Positions 42,860 through 53,353 of a DNA stretch of 64,000 bases are shown here, in pieces (position 1 is the stretch's first letter; each line of letters starts with the position of its first letter). The notes under the pieces are model-generated. The model was not told the DNA's origin, ran no database searches, and was given only the letters and a program-made list of their open reading frames with translations. The translations under genes and the position numbers were made by a program. This DNA comes from Phymatolithon calcareum (Eukaryota; Rhodophyta; Florideophyceae; Hapalidiales), in the NCBI GenBank assembly GCA_977006965.1, contig OZ345368.1:1054001-1118000 (forward strand), read 5' to 3'.

Positions 42860-43661
42860 CTTTGCGTCGTGTGCTGTTCAGGGGGTTTGTGACAAACGAA
42901 GATCGAAAGGACGGCGGAAGCAAGCAGGGAAAACAAGAGACTGAGGTGGGGATTTGAAAAGTCGGGAAGTCGTACGACCGCAGTGTCTGAGAGAGGTTTG
43001 ACGTGGGGTCGTCCGACGGCCTTTTCAGGTACAGATTCCGGGCGTGAGAACCCCCGATGAACGGGGAAAGCGGAGAAGTGAACGGAGGAGAGTTGGAAGA
43101 AAGTGACGTGGACGAAATCCAGCCCGGGTCAAAACAATCTACCGTTTGCTTACCAAAAGCAGGAACAGAAGGATGTCGATGGGACGGAGAAAGCTGTGAA
43201 AAAATTAGCAATATTATTGATTTCGAAGCCCTGTGATTGAGCGCCACGATTTACAGTGGGAACTATCCCTCGACAGGCGTACATTCAATCAATAATTTCA
43301 CAGCTTGCATGAAGGAGTTCTGCATCGAAGATTAAATTAAGTTAATTCTCCATGCCATCCGACAATTCACTTGCCGGGCCCCATTTCCTTTATTACTGAT
43401 GATGCGGTATGATAAATGGCAAGTTTTGTCAAAACACTTCGGAATGGCACAAAATTCTGATTTTTGACTTTGTTTGGAAGAACTCCATATTTCTTTGCCG
43501 AAAGTGTCAATTACACCCAGTGGGCTTACATTCGCTTACACCCATCGGCCCCAACGGCCGGTGAGCTCCTGTGGTATTAGCACTCTCCCACTTCCCACCT
43601 GCCCTCTACTGGGCAGAATGCATTACGATCAATAAACTACAACTAGTTTCGTTGGTCTTCT
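42860..43661. other. 5' flank of the His-rich gene and spacer
   Basis: A 135-codon minus frame (43247-42840) overlaps the gene start and has no recognisable content. Treated as leader and promoter. Confidence 0.35.
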
Positions 43662-43754
43662 CTAGTGTCTAGTTTACTGAAATTTTTCCTCAATTGAGGG
43701 GCACTTTTCCCTCAATTGAGGTAACGAAAATCATTTAATTTTTGCGCATGAAAG

Positions 43755-44201
43755 CTACTCACTATCGGGCACATCAAAAGCGTCAAGCTCATGGATGTCT
43801 TCCACATGCTTCGCGAAGCAATTCCTGCCAGTAGACGTGCCGCAAATGAATATTGCGGCACCTTCTAGCCTGTTACATGATGAGCACACCAGCGTTGTCT
43901 TCTTGACTTTGCAGACCCTGCAGTTCTTTTGCGAAGCAAAATTAGTCATCATGCCATCCGCAGTCTTCCTTTTCTTTCTCGTGGGGGTTAAGTGGGTTCC
44001 AACACCGCTCCCGGAGACAAAAATACGTTCAGGAGTGGTTGAGCGGCGACGAGTATGACGCGAATCGAACGAGTTATCGATGAGTTGCTCGGCCAGCACT
44101 TCATAATACCTTCGTTGCGTCATGTGATCCTGATACTCTGCATGCGCATCGGAGAATAAAAGCCAGCTGTCAACCACACAAATCGCCTGGTAGTCTGCCA
44201 T
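43755..44201 (-). pseudogene. piggyBac-like transposase C-terminus with zinc ribbon
   Basis: 148 codons, ATG at 44201. LAEQLIDNSFDSR precedes a cysteine-rich end: CRVCKVKKTTLVCSSC, then CGTSTGRNCFAKHVEDIHEL. The C-x2-C ... C-x2-C ... C ... C-x3-H arrangement is that of the cysteine-rich domain at the end of piggyBac transposases, which binds the terminal repeats. Alone it could act as a DNA-binding remnant. Confidence 0.65.
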
Positions 44202-44296
44202 AGATCTGTCTTAGCGCTGAACTCAAATCTTGTCATGAGGACGAGGATTCCGAAAAACTTAATCAGCTCTGTGACCGTAGTCTCTTTTCGCGCGAT

Positions 44297-45229
44297 TCAT
44301 TTCAGCTTCGCGGACGTCCATGCTGCTATTTTTGGAAGGTGACCTTGCGGAAACATGGTCATAAAGCAATCATAGGGCGTGTGATGCCCAATACCACCAT
44401 TTTCCGATATAAAATCTCCATGTGGAGTGCGAACTGTCCAGAACTGACGTGGAATTCGTCCTCCAATCGGGCATAGAACTTGTCGCTCGTACCATGGCAC
44501 CCCATGAGCAATATCGTTGGGTTCTCGGTCGGATGTGATGACATCTACTTCCTCTTGCGACACCTGGTCCCAAGAGCCTTGCATGGCGTAGGCGAGAGTG
44601 CCTGGTATAGGGCGTCCATAGCTTCTGAGGGTTGTATCGAAGCTTGTGTGCCGTTTTGGAGAGCTTGTGGTTGCGACTGGGGACAATAAACTGGCATTTG
44701 GCGAAGAAGACGGACGACCACGAGTACTGTAAGCCGGATTTTGTGGTGCAGAGTTCTGCGTGCTGGGACTTGATACAAGCATTCGAGAGGACGGAGAACC
44801 TTCGTCAACCTTTCCTGCCTTGATGTTAACAATCTTGAGTGTCTTAATCTTAGTTTTCTCAGTCGGTTTCTGAACTAGGACCCATTTCACGCGAAGCGAT
44901 GTGCTTGCGCGCCCATTGATTTCATTCAATAGTACCTCCAGAACTGTGTCGTTCACCTTTTTTGACTTGGAAAAGGCTCCATAGAGCCTGCAACACTCTG
45001 CGAGACTGGTCACTGATGTTGCCTTAGTGTGTACGGACGCGCCGACCACTCGGCGCGGGTCTTTTTCTCGTGACATGGCAGGTCCGCTTCTTCTAACTGA
45101 AAATTGTAATTTCGTTCCTACCGCCGAACGACGCCCATTTAAGGCCGTAGTTTGGGTACTCCTCAGGCAGAACACAAGCCCGCCTTCCCAAAGTTGGCGC
45201 GAACTTTCTGTTTCGCATTCTTTGTACAT
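44297..45229 (-). pseudogene. piggyBac-like transposase N-terminal portion
   Basis: 310 codons from ATG 45229. The C-terminal part (FISENGGIGHHTPYDCFMTM FPQGHLPKI) looks like the segment leading into the DDE domain of piggyBac proteins (the yFxxlfP region). The catalytic residues would follow but the sequence ends at 44297, only 95 bases before the C-terminal ORF begins. Ser/Pro-rich middle region. Presumably unable to transpose by itself. Confidence 0.55.
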
Positions 45230-45544
45230 ACTTTTTTGAGCTTTCAAAAAGCCCCTCAATTGAGGGATTTATCCTCAATTGAGGTGGTTAGTAAACTAGA
45301 CACTAGGGCCTCCGGCTTAGTCCATTCTCACCCTGACAGGTCTCCGCCTGTCCCCAAACAAACCATCCGAACCCACGCGACCATCCAGCCGTGTGATTCT
45401 ACACACGGCGACTCGCGTGAGGCACGGACCGGCCTTTGACGACAGAAAGCCACTTGTGGAATACTGTACAAGATAAAAATTAATGATTTTTGTTCTTTTT
45501 GTACGCTTTTCTTCACGATCGAAGGTCTTTTCCAATAGAGCGGT

Positions 45545-46395
45545 AGGCGCCTGGAGACGCGGTTCGTCCTCTGCGCCAGGGTCTTTACCATGAGGTGGGA
45601 GTGGCATCAGTGAATGCTTTCCAAAGCCGCTAAAAAGACTAGTTCATCATGTCTTGTGCTCCATCGAAACGAGCATGAGGGGATAGGCTTCCTGTCCGAC
45701 CCACGCCGCCTCAATGTGTCCCTCGCCCGCGCCCGACCGGACAACGTCATCATTGGTAACCTGAAGGTTCTCTCTCTCCAATCCCTTCGGTCGTCGCTCT
45801 TGTCCCATTTCCACGAGGAGGGTGTCCTTGTCGAAGGTCTGATGTCCGACCTGAAAGCTTGCGTTGTGTCTATTCCCCGTCGTAAAAGACGTCAGAACGG
45901 TGAATTCACGCGTCATACTCCTCTGCCTCCACGCCCCCGCCAGTGAGCAGGGGTGTCATGGATCCCGAGTTTCATCTACCTAGTCACAACAATGACCGTT
46001 TCCTGGACAACCGAGTAGGTGGGCTTTCAAGCGCCAGTTGTTCCAACGGCCCGGGACTTATTGGCGGCGGTCGTCTCGGCAGCTCTTTCGTCACTCCTCT
46101 CAACACTTGCGTCCCCTTTCCACGTTTCGATGTTATGTGCTCCCCGTTTGCCCCTCCGCCTGACTTCCCTCTTGGTACCAACACTCCGTTTTCTGGGGTA
46201 CCGATGCCGCCTTCTGGGAATGTTCCCTCTGCCTCCACTGTCGTCCGCCGCAACCATTACAAAGGCCGTGGTGCTCCCACCAGTGAGTACAGCTATCGAG
46301 CCCTTGGCTTGAAATATCCTGTTACCCATCCCTTGGGCGTAGCTATTGGACTTCAAGTTGGAGGAGAATTGTATGAATCTGCTTGGATAAATTGA
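45545..46395 (+). pseudogene. UPF1 (nonsense-mediated decay helicase) C-terminal fragment
   Basis: With frame changes the plus strand reads LRQGLYHEVGVASVNAFQSR, stop, KD, stop, FIMSC, then RNEHEGIGFLSDPRRLNVSL ARARPDNVIIGNLKVLS and FHEEGVLVEGLMSDLKA. This is helicase motifs V-VI and the end of UPF1 ([32 protein letters not shown] LTRAR). Motif VI RRLNVxLxRAR is kept but the Thr is Ala. The upstream helicase is absent: homology begins about 240 bases right of the piggyBac element. The low-complexity frame to 46395 may be the divergent C-terminal tail. Decayed partial gene. Confidence 0.75.
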
Positions 46396-46885
46396 AAGTG
46401 TTGTCGCCGGTTTGAAGCAGTGTATCTACGAACAAGACCGGAATCATGGCTGTTGCGGGCGGCATTCGTAATATTTGCACTACTTTAATCGAATCTTGTT
46501 TGCCGGCAGTACTACTGATGGGCCGATCTTAAAGCTGACCTTGTTTGCTCTTGAAATAGAGCAGACCATTTGCAAAAGATGCGGGCACGCCATCGATCTT
46601 TGACTTACGTGCCAGTTTAGCGGCTCTAAAGAAGCTGATGACGTAAATCTTGCAAAATATACTAAAGCAAAACGAGTAGTCCAAGGCGAGCTAGATCCAA
46701 TCATTGAACATCGTATCGAACCCTAAGAGATATCGTCTTGATGCGAAGGCAGCACGTTCATTTGTGAAAAATTGGGAACTGGTTCTTACGCAATGCGCTT
46801 GCGTTAGCAAATTCACCATGCGAAAATCAATCAACTCGTATTCTCAGCGTGAGCAAAGGTGAGAAACACGCCTGTGTTCCGGAAA
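46396..46885. other. Non-coding stretch
   Basis: No recognisable gene. Confidence 0.35.
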
Positions 46886-47060
46886 CATCGCGCTACCGCC
46901 GCCGCCCGCAGTAAATAACAATCAATGCCTGCCGCCCGCCGCCTGTCTTTTGGAAAATTCGTGCTACTCCCGCCGCCCGCCATAAATGAAAATCAATGCC
47001 TACCGCCCGCCGCTTGTTTTTTGGGGACATCGCGCCTACCGCCGCCGCCCGCCGTAGATG
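46886..47060 (+). repeat. GC-rich minisatellite (about 70-bp unit)
   Basis: About 2.5 units, each with ACCGCCGCCGCCCGC, an AT-rich TAAATAACAATCAATGCCT stretch and CCGCCCGCCGC then CTTTTGG. An inverted partial unit lies at about 47318-47395 (GGCGGGCGGCGGCGGGAGG; CCGAAAAGTAGGCGGGCGG). Confidence 0.7.
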
Positions 47061-47625
47061 ACATACAATATGTTCTGTTAGAATGTAGATATCGAAACGT
47101 AAGTAGTTCTGTACTCGTAGGATGACGGACACAAAACATAGAAACGATTTATTGAACTAAGTCTTGGTTGGGAATTTGTCACGATCGACCGTCTTACGTA
47201 GCTCCTTGACTAGTTTAATGTCCTTCAGCATTAAAGTCATAAGACTGGCATGAAGCGCTGCACGATTCGCATCACCAAGAAACTGCACAATGAAAATTTC
47301 TGCAGCTTCTTGGTTTACGGCGGGCGGCGGCGGGAGGAGCGATGCTCCCGAAAAGTAGGCGGGCGGATGACAGCAGACATCGGGGAGGACGGCAGGGGAA
47401 CCGGCGGTGGGTGGCGTACTATATTTCATTTTACACGTGTCAGAATATTGGTAGGGCAAGGGGACCGGAAGGCTGGACCCCCGGGGGCCAGTGGACCACT
47501 GCGCTGTTACGTAACTCGCAAACATTCTGTCGTCAGGTAATACCACAGCTACTATGGAACAAAAAGTTACCTTCTGACATTTAGACGGTTGTTAATCCAT
47601 CCAGTATTACCCCTACTAGGCCTTG
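47061..47625. other. 5' flank of the orphan ORF
   Basis: Contains the inverted minisatellite unit. No TATA box is convincingly placed. Confidence 0.35.
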
Positions 47626-49215
47626 ATGGCAGCGGACGTTTGCTCGCACCACCAGTGCACATGGGCTCGGGAGTGTGAGGAATGCCAGACCTGCTGGTTC
47701 CACTGTGCCCACATGTGTGGCCAAGATACCGAAGATGATGATGGAGATATAGTACCGTGTGAGGAACCGATACACTGCCCCATGTGCCACCACTGCGAAA
47801 TCCACAGCACCTGCTCTACCATTACGCCGGAGAAAACGCCGGAGCAAGACGCCCACTACGGAGGTGAGTGCGGTCATGACTTGTCGTACATCAGATGGAA
47901 TGAATGTACGAGAGTGGTGGAAACCACAGACGAAGGCCTGGCGCTACAGTGGGTCCGAGGCAAGAAACGGTCGGTCAGCGAGCTGCTGACAAGCCCCTAC
48001 GTTTCCTTGCTAGACTTCAGGCGCTTAGTCCGACGGCCCCATCATCTCAGCCGGGTTCGCGGCATGGCTGCGGCAGTGGCGCGCGGGAGGGTCACTCTCT
48101 GTGTTCCGGGCACTGCGCCTTCCACAGGAACGGTACTCCTAGACGCCCCTCTCCCGTACCCGGCGGGTGCATCGCCACCAGCCGGCTTTGCGTCAGTGCA
48201 GAGCGAGGAGATACGACGCTGCTGGGAGCGGAGAATCCAGAATAAAAAGGTTCTGTCGTGGACGGGAGTATCTCTGGGGAGGGTGCTCGTCCCTGTGGGA
48301 GGCTTCCCAGGTTTCAGCACGGCAGGGGCACGAGTCGTGTGCTCCTCAGAGGCGCGTGGCGACTTCTGTATAGCTCCTGGCCATGCAAAGGTGCCTTACG
48401 GCACACTCGAGCTCCTCGGCGTATCCGGAACCGCGGGTGTGAGGGTATTCGCCGGCAGGCGAGACCTCATGACGTACGGTCGGGCGCGTGGGTGCATATC
48501 GCTCCACGCTCTGGAGGCCTCTCAGGAGCGGGGATACCTCGTGTTGGGCGTGACCCCGGGAACCTGCTTAGTGATCGGTGTCCCTCGACCTACTCAGGAC
48601 CCTCAGATAGTCACGGACTATCTGGAGAGATTGAGGGTCGGATACTCCGTGCCGAAGCTACCTTCGCATGTGGCAGCATCCGCGGCCTCCAAGATCGCCC
48701 GCGCGGGAGTGGGAGCTTCAACTGACGGTATAAGCGTAGCTAAGTTAGCTAAGCTCGCGGGGTTATCGTCCCGAGAGGTGCTACTGTGCCTCCGGGATTA
48801 CTCAGCATCCGATCTAGCATCAGATGACTCTGGTTGCTACGCTAGACTGTCTACGAAAAGGGTCCCCGCGCGTAGAAGAATCCGCCTGAAACCTGTACGG
48901 CTGTCAAGACTGGTTGGATTGCTACTGGCAAAGTCTGAGAGCGGTATCGTTGAAGCCCTGTCGGGCAGACTGGTCTCCGTCTCGTCCGGCCACGTCAGCG
49001 TCACCAATGGTGGTGAGCCCCCGGTGCCCCCGACAGGCGACCCCTTGGTGAACGGCAGTGTGGGTTACGGTGCTGAAGCTATCGCAGTGGAGCTGTACCG
49101 GGAAGAGATGCTCCTGGTGTCAACTCGATTCCGAAAGAAACTCGCGCAAGTAGTTTTCATGCTCCTTGGAACAGCGAAGGAATTGTATGACGAGAAAAAT
49201 AGTGGCACGGACTAG
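47626..49215 (+). CDS. Orphan 529-residue protein with Cys/His-rich N-terminus
   Basis: ATG 47626, TAG 49213-49215, no interruption. The first 65 residues carry about 20 Cys/His (CSHHQCTWARECEECQTCWF; HCPMCHHCEIHSTCS), a likely zinc-binding module. The middle (about 130-330) is Gly/Val-rich with many short beta-like stretches (VLVPVGGFPGFSTAGARVVC; GYLVLGVTPGTCLVIGVP). Residues about 365-400 (DGISVAKLAKLAGLSSREVL) could be a helix-turn-helix. The C-terminus has one amphipathic segment (KLAQVVFMLLGTAKELYDEK). No family recognised. It is more GC-rich than its flanks. An intact ORF this long in decayed surroundings implies selection or recent arrival, possibly as part of a mobile element or integrated virus; neither can be shown here. 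Confidence 0.6.
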   Translation: MAADVCSHHQCTWARECEECQTCWFHCAHMCGQDTEDDDGDIVPCEEPIHCPMCHHCEIHSTCSTITPEKTPEQDAHYGGECGHDLSYIRWNECTRVVETTDEGLALQWVRGKKRSVSELLTSPYVSLLDFRRLVRRPHHLSRVRGMAAAVARGRVTLCVPGTAPSTGTVLLDAPLPYPAGASPPAGFASVQSEEIRRCWERRIQNKKVLSWTGVSLGRVLVPVGGFPGFSTAGARVVCSSEARGDFCIAPGHAKVPYGTLELLGVSGTAGVRVFAGRRDLMTYGRARGCISLHALEASQERGYLVLGVTPGTCLVIGVPRPTQDPQIVTDYLERLRVGYSVPKLPSHVAASAASKIARAGVGASTDGISVAKLAKLAGLSSREVLLCLRDYSASDLASDDSGCYARLSTKRVPARRRIRLKPVRLSRLVGLLLAKSESGIVEALSGRLVSVSSGHVSVTNGGEPPVPPTGDPLVNGSVGYGAEAIAVELYREEMLLVSTRFRKKLAQVVFMLLGTAKELYDEKNSGTD

Positions 49216-50007
49216 TTCAAGTGAACGAAGAGAAACGTAATGAGAACTGTAGAACTCATGTAAATGCGCTTCGGATAAGCGCAATGATTCACTCAAAGCG
49301 TAGCCAACTGAGTCGCCTGCAAAGCGGGCGGTAAGTAAATAACGTCGTCGAGCAATGGACAGTGCGAAAGCATCGCAATTGACCGAGACAATGGATGAAC
49401 ATATTTCGGTCTTATTACTGCACTAAGTGCGTCGCTCGGTGCACAACCAGTCTGGGAGTGCGGTGTGGCCACCAGGTTGCGAATGGACCGTGCTAGTGAA
49501 GCGTGTTACGGCTCATAAGCGCGGCTCGTTGAGCAACACTGATATGGTGAAGGAGGACACAAATGTCCCGTGACATTCCATATTGTACAGAGCAGGACTG
49601 TCAGTGTTTTTGTTGTCATCCTCTTCCAGTGTACACTCCTCCAAACTTGCCAGGCACCACAGGATTCCGCAGCTCGTGGATTTTGCATGTGCTTGGAAGG
49701 ATTTAGCGTCAATTTGTGCGCGGCGTATTGCGCATTCTCCACTTGCACTCTCCTAAGGCACGATCGCTGGGGAACTGGACCACAATCCGAGCGATATCTT
49801 GTCAAATCTGGCAGGTGCGATATTACGAGATCCCCCAGTTTACAGCAGATTAGAGGCGTGGAGTGACGTGCACGAAACATTGTCCCCTGAGATAATTTCC
49901 TCCCTGAATTTGGTATACTTCGCGTCCGGTTTTGGCGAGAAGGGCAGCAGCATCATGCTGTTTTCATGGCGTTGTATGGCACCAAGCTGTACATGAGTTA
50001 AGCATTC
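49216..50007. other. Non-coding 3' flank
   Basis: Frames of about 100-125 codons overlap on both strands at 49.5-49.9 kb; neither has an ATG-led, recognisable product. Nothing called. Confidence 0.35.
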
Positions 50008-50052
50008 ATACGTGCGCATTGACCGACATCATGTCGGTCAATGCGCACGTAT
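50008..50052. repeat. Perfect palindrome, 22-bp arms, 1-nt loop
   Basis: The left arm starts ATACGTGCGCATTGACC; the arms are exact complements around a single C at 50030. Confidence 0.95.
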
Positions 50053-50123
50053 CAGCTCTTCCGCAATGGGTGTAGGGCAGTCATGATCATCATGACTGCC
50101 CTACACCCATTGCGGAAGAGCTG
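50053..50123. repeat. Perfect palindrome, 35-bp arms, 1-nt loop
   Basis: Directly abuts the previous palindrome. The left arm starts CAGCTCTTCCGCAATGGG; the centre is TCATGAT-C-ATCATGA at 50088. Confidence 0.95.
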
Positions 50124-50204
50124 CATCTTCAACGTCATCATGAAACTTCTTTTTGCGTGGTGTACTGCGAATGTCTGAACGCAGTTGATGTAATCTCTTG
50201 CGTT

Positions 50205-50686
50205 TACTAGGGCAACTTTTTTATTCCAAGTTTATTTAAAAGCCCCACAAACTTCCAAAGATATGGGCAAGGCTTCCTCAGTTGCTACCTACCTTTGTGT
50301 AGCTCACTAAAACGCACCGCCAGAAGGGCGGACGGGAAAACTTTGGATCTCAGAAAATCCAATCCCATTTGAGGAACTCCTGTATAGTCATGAACTCCAC
50401 GGTTCGTACCTGGGCTTCATTGTAGGCCTTCTTCGCCCAGCATGCACTCTATGAGGGTCCTGTTGAATAGCGAAAGCTCATCCGGGGCTCTTTCTGTGTC
50501 CAGTTTGCTTTCTCCTTCAAATTCATATCCTGAAAGTGTGCGTTACAGAGTCGCCATATGTTGTCAAGTTCTGTTTCCGAATTTTCTGCCATGCTTGTTG
50601 TGAACACATGTGGAAATCTGCCACGGATGTACTGGAGCGCGAGTTGCTTTTGTTCAATTTGAGGAAACTTTACTACTAGGGCAACT
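50205..50686 (-). mobile_element. LINE 5'-truncated insertion with 13-bp target duplication
   Basis: Insert 50218-50673 lies between exact TACTAGGGCAACT (50205-50217 and 50674-50686). The minus strand encodes the C-terminal LINE wording (LQYIRGRFPHVFTTSMAENS) and ends GGGGCTTTTAAATAAACTTG plus an A-rich tail. Family related to, but distinct from, the 0.8-5.8 kb LINE. Confidence 0.88.
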
Positions 50687-51465
50687 GTTTAATGAACAAT
50701 GTTTCTGCAAATGCTATTGAGAGCCAGAGCCTAAGCCGCCGACGGAATGGTGCGTTGTGTGCGGGCAGAGAATGGAGAGCACGACTCTGTTTGACTCAAG
50801 TCACAGACATTGTGGGCGGGGCGCTTAATATAATCCATAGATACCGCCGCTGGTATAACCGTGAGTGTCAGTATCGAATACTTTCTTGCGAGGTTGCACG
50901 CCACAACGTGCTAAATAGTCATGTCCCACGAACACTTATTCAAGTCGCTCGCCTCATCATGTGTCCAGCGACGCGAACGGCTAACAAAGCCTTGTTGCTC
51001 CTTCTGTTTGCTATGTCGCGCCGCGCTGTTCGCCCACGCAGTAGCGCATCTCAAGCTCCATGATCAATCTTGATTGATTAGATCCTTCAAATTCATTGGG
51101 AGATAGTGATTGATTTCCGATAGTGCACTACCCTGTGCACGTCGTCCATGATGCAATCAAGATCAAAAAATGCTCAAAAATATGATTAGAACGGCAATAT
51201 GTTAATCAGGAAGGTTCGGACTACCGAGATTCTCACGTTGAAATAACGCACCGTTTGCGCATTGAAAAGTCTAGAATATGGTTTTCTATGAAATGGTCTA
51301 AAATCTGCCACTGTCAGTGTTGCTGCGCTAATAGACCAATTGGTAGTACCAATTTGTCTACATCACCCAATCATACCGACAATCCTCAAAATTTAACTGA
51401 AAATTGAATCTGTGAATTATGACTGTCTAATCTGATGACGGCCGTGGTGAACAGACAAAGTCTTG
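50687..51465. other. Non-coding stretch upstream of PDI
   Basis: A 123-codon plus frame (50692-51063) has no recognisable content. Nothing else is seen. Confidence 0.35.
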
Positions 51466-51469
51466 AAAA

Positions 51470-51479
51470 ATATATAAAT
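51470..51479 (+). promoter_or_regulatory. Candidate TATA box for PDI
   Basis: ATATATAAAT lies 240 bases upstream of the PDI ATG, in an AT-rich context after GAAAAA. Confidence 0.4.
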
Positions 51480-51718
51480 TTTTACTCTCTGAACAGTTAG
51501 CTGTTGACAATAAGCTCCAGAAATTACCGAAAATCCAGCACGTGGTACGTTTGCACAAGTCAATCCAGACTAGGCCCCAATCTTTTTGCCTCTGCCCCAT
51601 TCTCCCATTACATGCATCGGCCTTATCAGAGCCCCATCCGCTGCAGGGAAGTTGCCGCGGCTAGATCCAGACCTCCTCATCCTCTACCCGTGATCCACCG
51701 AAAATTAGAGCTGTCAAG

Positions 51719-53353
51719 ATGAGATTTCAGACCTGTGCGACTCTCGCCGTCTTGGCGGGGCTCGTTAGCCTCGTAGTCGCCGAAAAGGCCGCTGATGCCG
51801 ACGGCGATGTTGTCGTCATCACCAAGAACAATGTCGATGACGTTCTCAGCAAGGAGTCTCTCGTCTTTGTCAAGTTCTTTGCACCCTGGTGCGGACATTG
51901 CCAGGCAATGGCGGAGGATTTCAAGAGCGCTGCCACTGCTCTCAAGGGCAAGGCTGTGCTTGCCGAGGTTGATGCCACTAAGGAGGAAAAGATCGTTCAG
52001 AATTACAAGGTTGAAGGATTCCCTACTCTTAAGCTCTTCTCCCATGGTGAAGAAGTTGCTGATTACCAGGGCAATCGTGACAAGGACTCTATGATCAAGT
52101 TTGTTGAACGTGCTATGCTGCCGGCCTATGACACAATGCCTGATGTCGCTGCGTATGAAGCGTTTGTCAAGAAGAATGCTGACAAGAGGATTGTTGTCGC
52201 CGCCGGCGCTGACGGTGCTGTCCTTGCCTCTTTCAAGAAGGCTGCTTACTCCATTCGTGATGTCTTGGAGGATGTTGTGTTCGTGGCCGTCACCGATGTT
52301 GCCTCCATCACTGGAGCTAAGAAGGGTGATGTGTTCTACAGTGAGATTCCGGACGGAAGTGAGGCACGTACGTATACAAAGTACGACGGTGAGGCTCATC
52401 CTACCATTGAAAAGTTCATTAAGACTGTCGGTCTCCCCGTGTTCCAGGAGTTCACGCAGGAGAACGCTGACATGTACGTTGAGCTCGGTACGCCGGTGAT
52501 CGTTGGGTTCTTTAAGGAGAAGTCTGAACCCGGTGTGGAGTTGATGAACAAGGTTGCACAGAAGAAGGCCGGAAACGGAAAGGTTGCCTTTGCCTGGGTT
52601 GACTCTGTGAAGCTGGCCAGTTTCGTCGAATATGTTGGACTTAAGGATAAGGATCCGGCGATCTGCGCCTATTCTTTCGAATCCGATCAGCGGTATCTGC
52701 TCCCGGAGGGCTTCAAGCTTAGCGAGGAAACGCTCGAGAAGTGGGTTGACGACATGATCGCGGGCAAGATTGAACCTACTCGTAAGTCTGAACCGATTCC
52801 GGAGAAGAATGAGGGACCCGTGTACACTGTGGTCGGAGACTCTTGGGAATCTTTCGTCGAGGATCCCAAGACTGATGTGCTTGTCGCACAGGTTGCATCC
52901 TGGTGCGGACATTGCAAGGCACTGAAGCCGATTTACCAAAAAGTTGCCGAGGCTCTCTCTGAGGCGGGTATCAAGACGATGAAGCTTGCGCTTATGGATG
53001 CGACGGAGAATGATGCACCGGGCGACTACAAGGCAAAGGGATTCCCGACCATCCACTTCTTCCCCGCCGGTGAGAAGCAGGAGGGTGTTGACTTTGAAGG
53101 TGATCGGTCTTCCAAGGCGATTATTGACTGGCTTAAGGAACATGCCACGCACAAGTTTGAGTTTGATACGTCCACACTCGGAGAGGACCCCGCACCGGCC
53201 GCCGATGAGGACGAGGGAGCGGAAGGTGAAGACGGTATGGAGGGTGAAGACTTGGATGATGAAGGTGGGATGACTGAGGATTTGCCGGAGGGCGAGGATG
53301 TGCCGGAGGGTGATGAGGCCGCGACTGTGGGTGACGAAAAGGAGGAGCTTTAA
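51719..53353 (+). CDS. Protein disulfide isomerase (ER)
   Basis: 544 codons, intronless. Catalyses formation and reshuffling of disulfides in secretory proteins. Signal peptide residues 1-21 (LAVLAGLVSLVVA). Thioredoxin domain a carries APWCGHC (active Cys 58 and 61). Then come two redox-inactive b-type domains (about 140-360). Domain a' carries ASWCGHC (Cys 396 and 399) with the cis-proline region KGFPTIHFF. An acidic tail (DEGAEGEDGMEGEDLDDEGG) follows. It ends KEEL, a KDEL-type ER retrieval signal. Order a-b-b'-a'-acidic tail-retrieval signal and length are standard for PDI. AATAAA lies 140 bases after the stop. A truncated duplicate lies at 57.6-58.7 kb. The 594-codon antisense frame is a shadow. 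Confidence 0.97.
   Translation: MRFQTCATLAVLAGLVSLVVAEKAADADGDVVVITKNNVDDVLSKESLVFVKFFAPWCGHCQAMAEDFKSAATALKGKAVLAEVDATKEEKIVQNYKVEGFPTLKLFSHGEEVADYQGNRDKDSMIKFVERAMLPAYDTMPDVAAYEAFVKKNADKRIVVAAGADGAVLASFKKAAYSIRDVLEDVVFVAVTDVASITGAKKGDVFYSEIPDGSEARTYTKYDGEAHPTIEKFIKTVGLPVFQEFTQENADMYVELGTPVIVGFFKEKSEPGVELMNKVAQKKAGNGKVAFAWVDSVKLASFVEYVGLKDKDPAICAYSFESDQRYLLPEGFKLSEETLEKWVDDMIAGKIEPTRKSEPIPEKNEGPVYTVVGDSWESFVEDPKTDVLVAQVASWCGHCKALKPIYQKVAEALSEAGIKTMKLALMDATENDAPGDYKAKGFPTIHFFPAGEKQEGVDFEGDRSSKAIIDWLKEHATHKFEFDTSTLGEDPAPAADEDEGAEGEDGMEGEDLDDEGGMTEDLPEGEDVPEGDEAATVGDEKEEL

Larger units (their letters stand above)
43662..45306 (-). mobile_element. piggyBac-type DNA transposon, core deleted, CTAG target duplications
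   Basis: Element 43666-45302. Terminal inverted repeats TGTCTAGTTTACT (43666-43678) and AGTAAACTAGACA (45290-45302) are perfect over 13 bp. They are flanked by CTAG on both sides (43662-43665 and 45303-45306). Each end also has two copies of the 12-bp palindrome CCTCAATTGAGG (43688-43699, 43710-43721; 45254-45265, 45273-45284). Inside, two minus-strand ORFs correspond to the N-terminal and C-terminal parts of a piggyBac-like transposase; the DDD catalytic core between them is missing. Known piggyBac elements duplicate TTAA, so the CTAG site is atypical. The superfamily call rests on the zinc-ribbon C-terminus. Confidence 0.75.

Noticed and set aside
45943-46395. Independent 150-codon gene
   Set aside because: Follows the UPF1 fragment with a frame shift and low-complexity content; more likely part of that pseudogene or non-coding.
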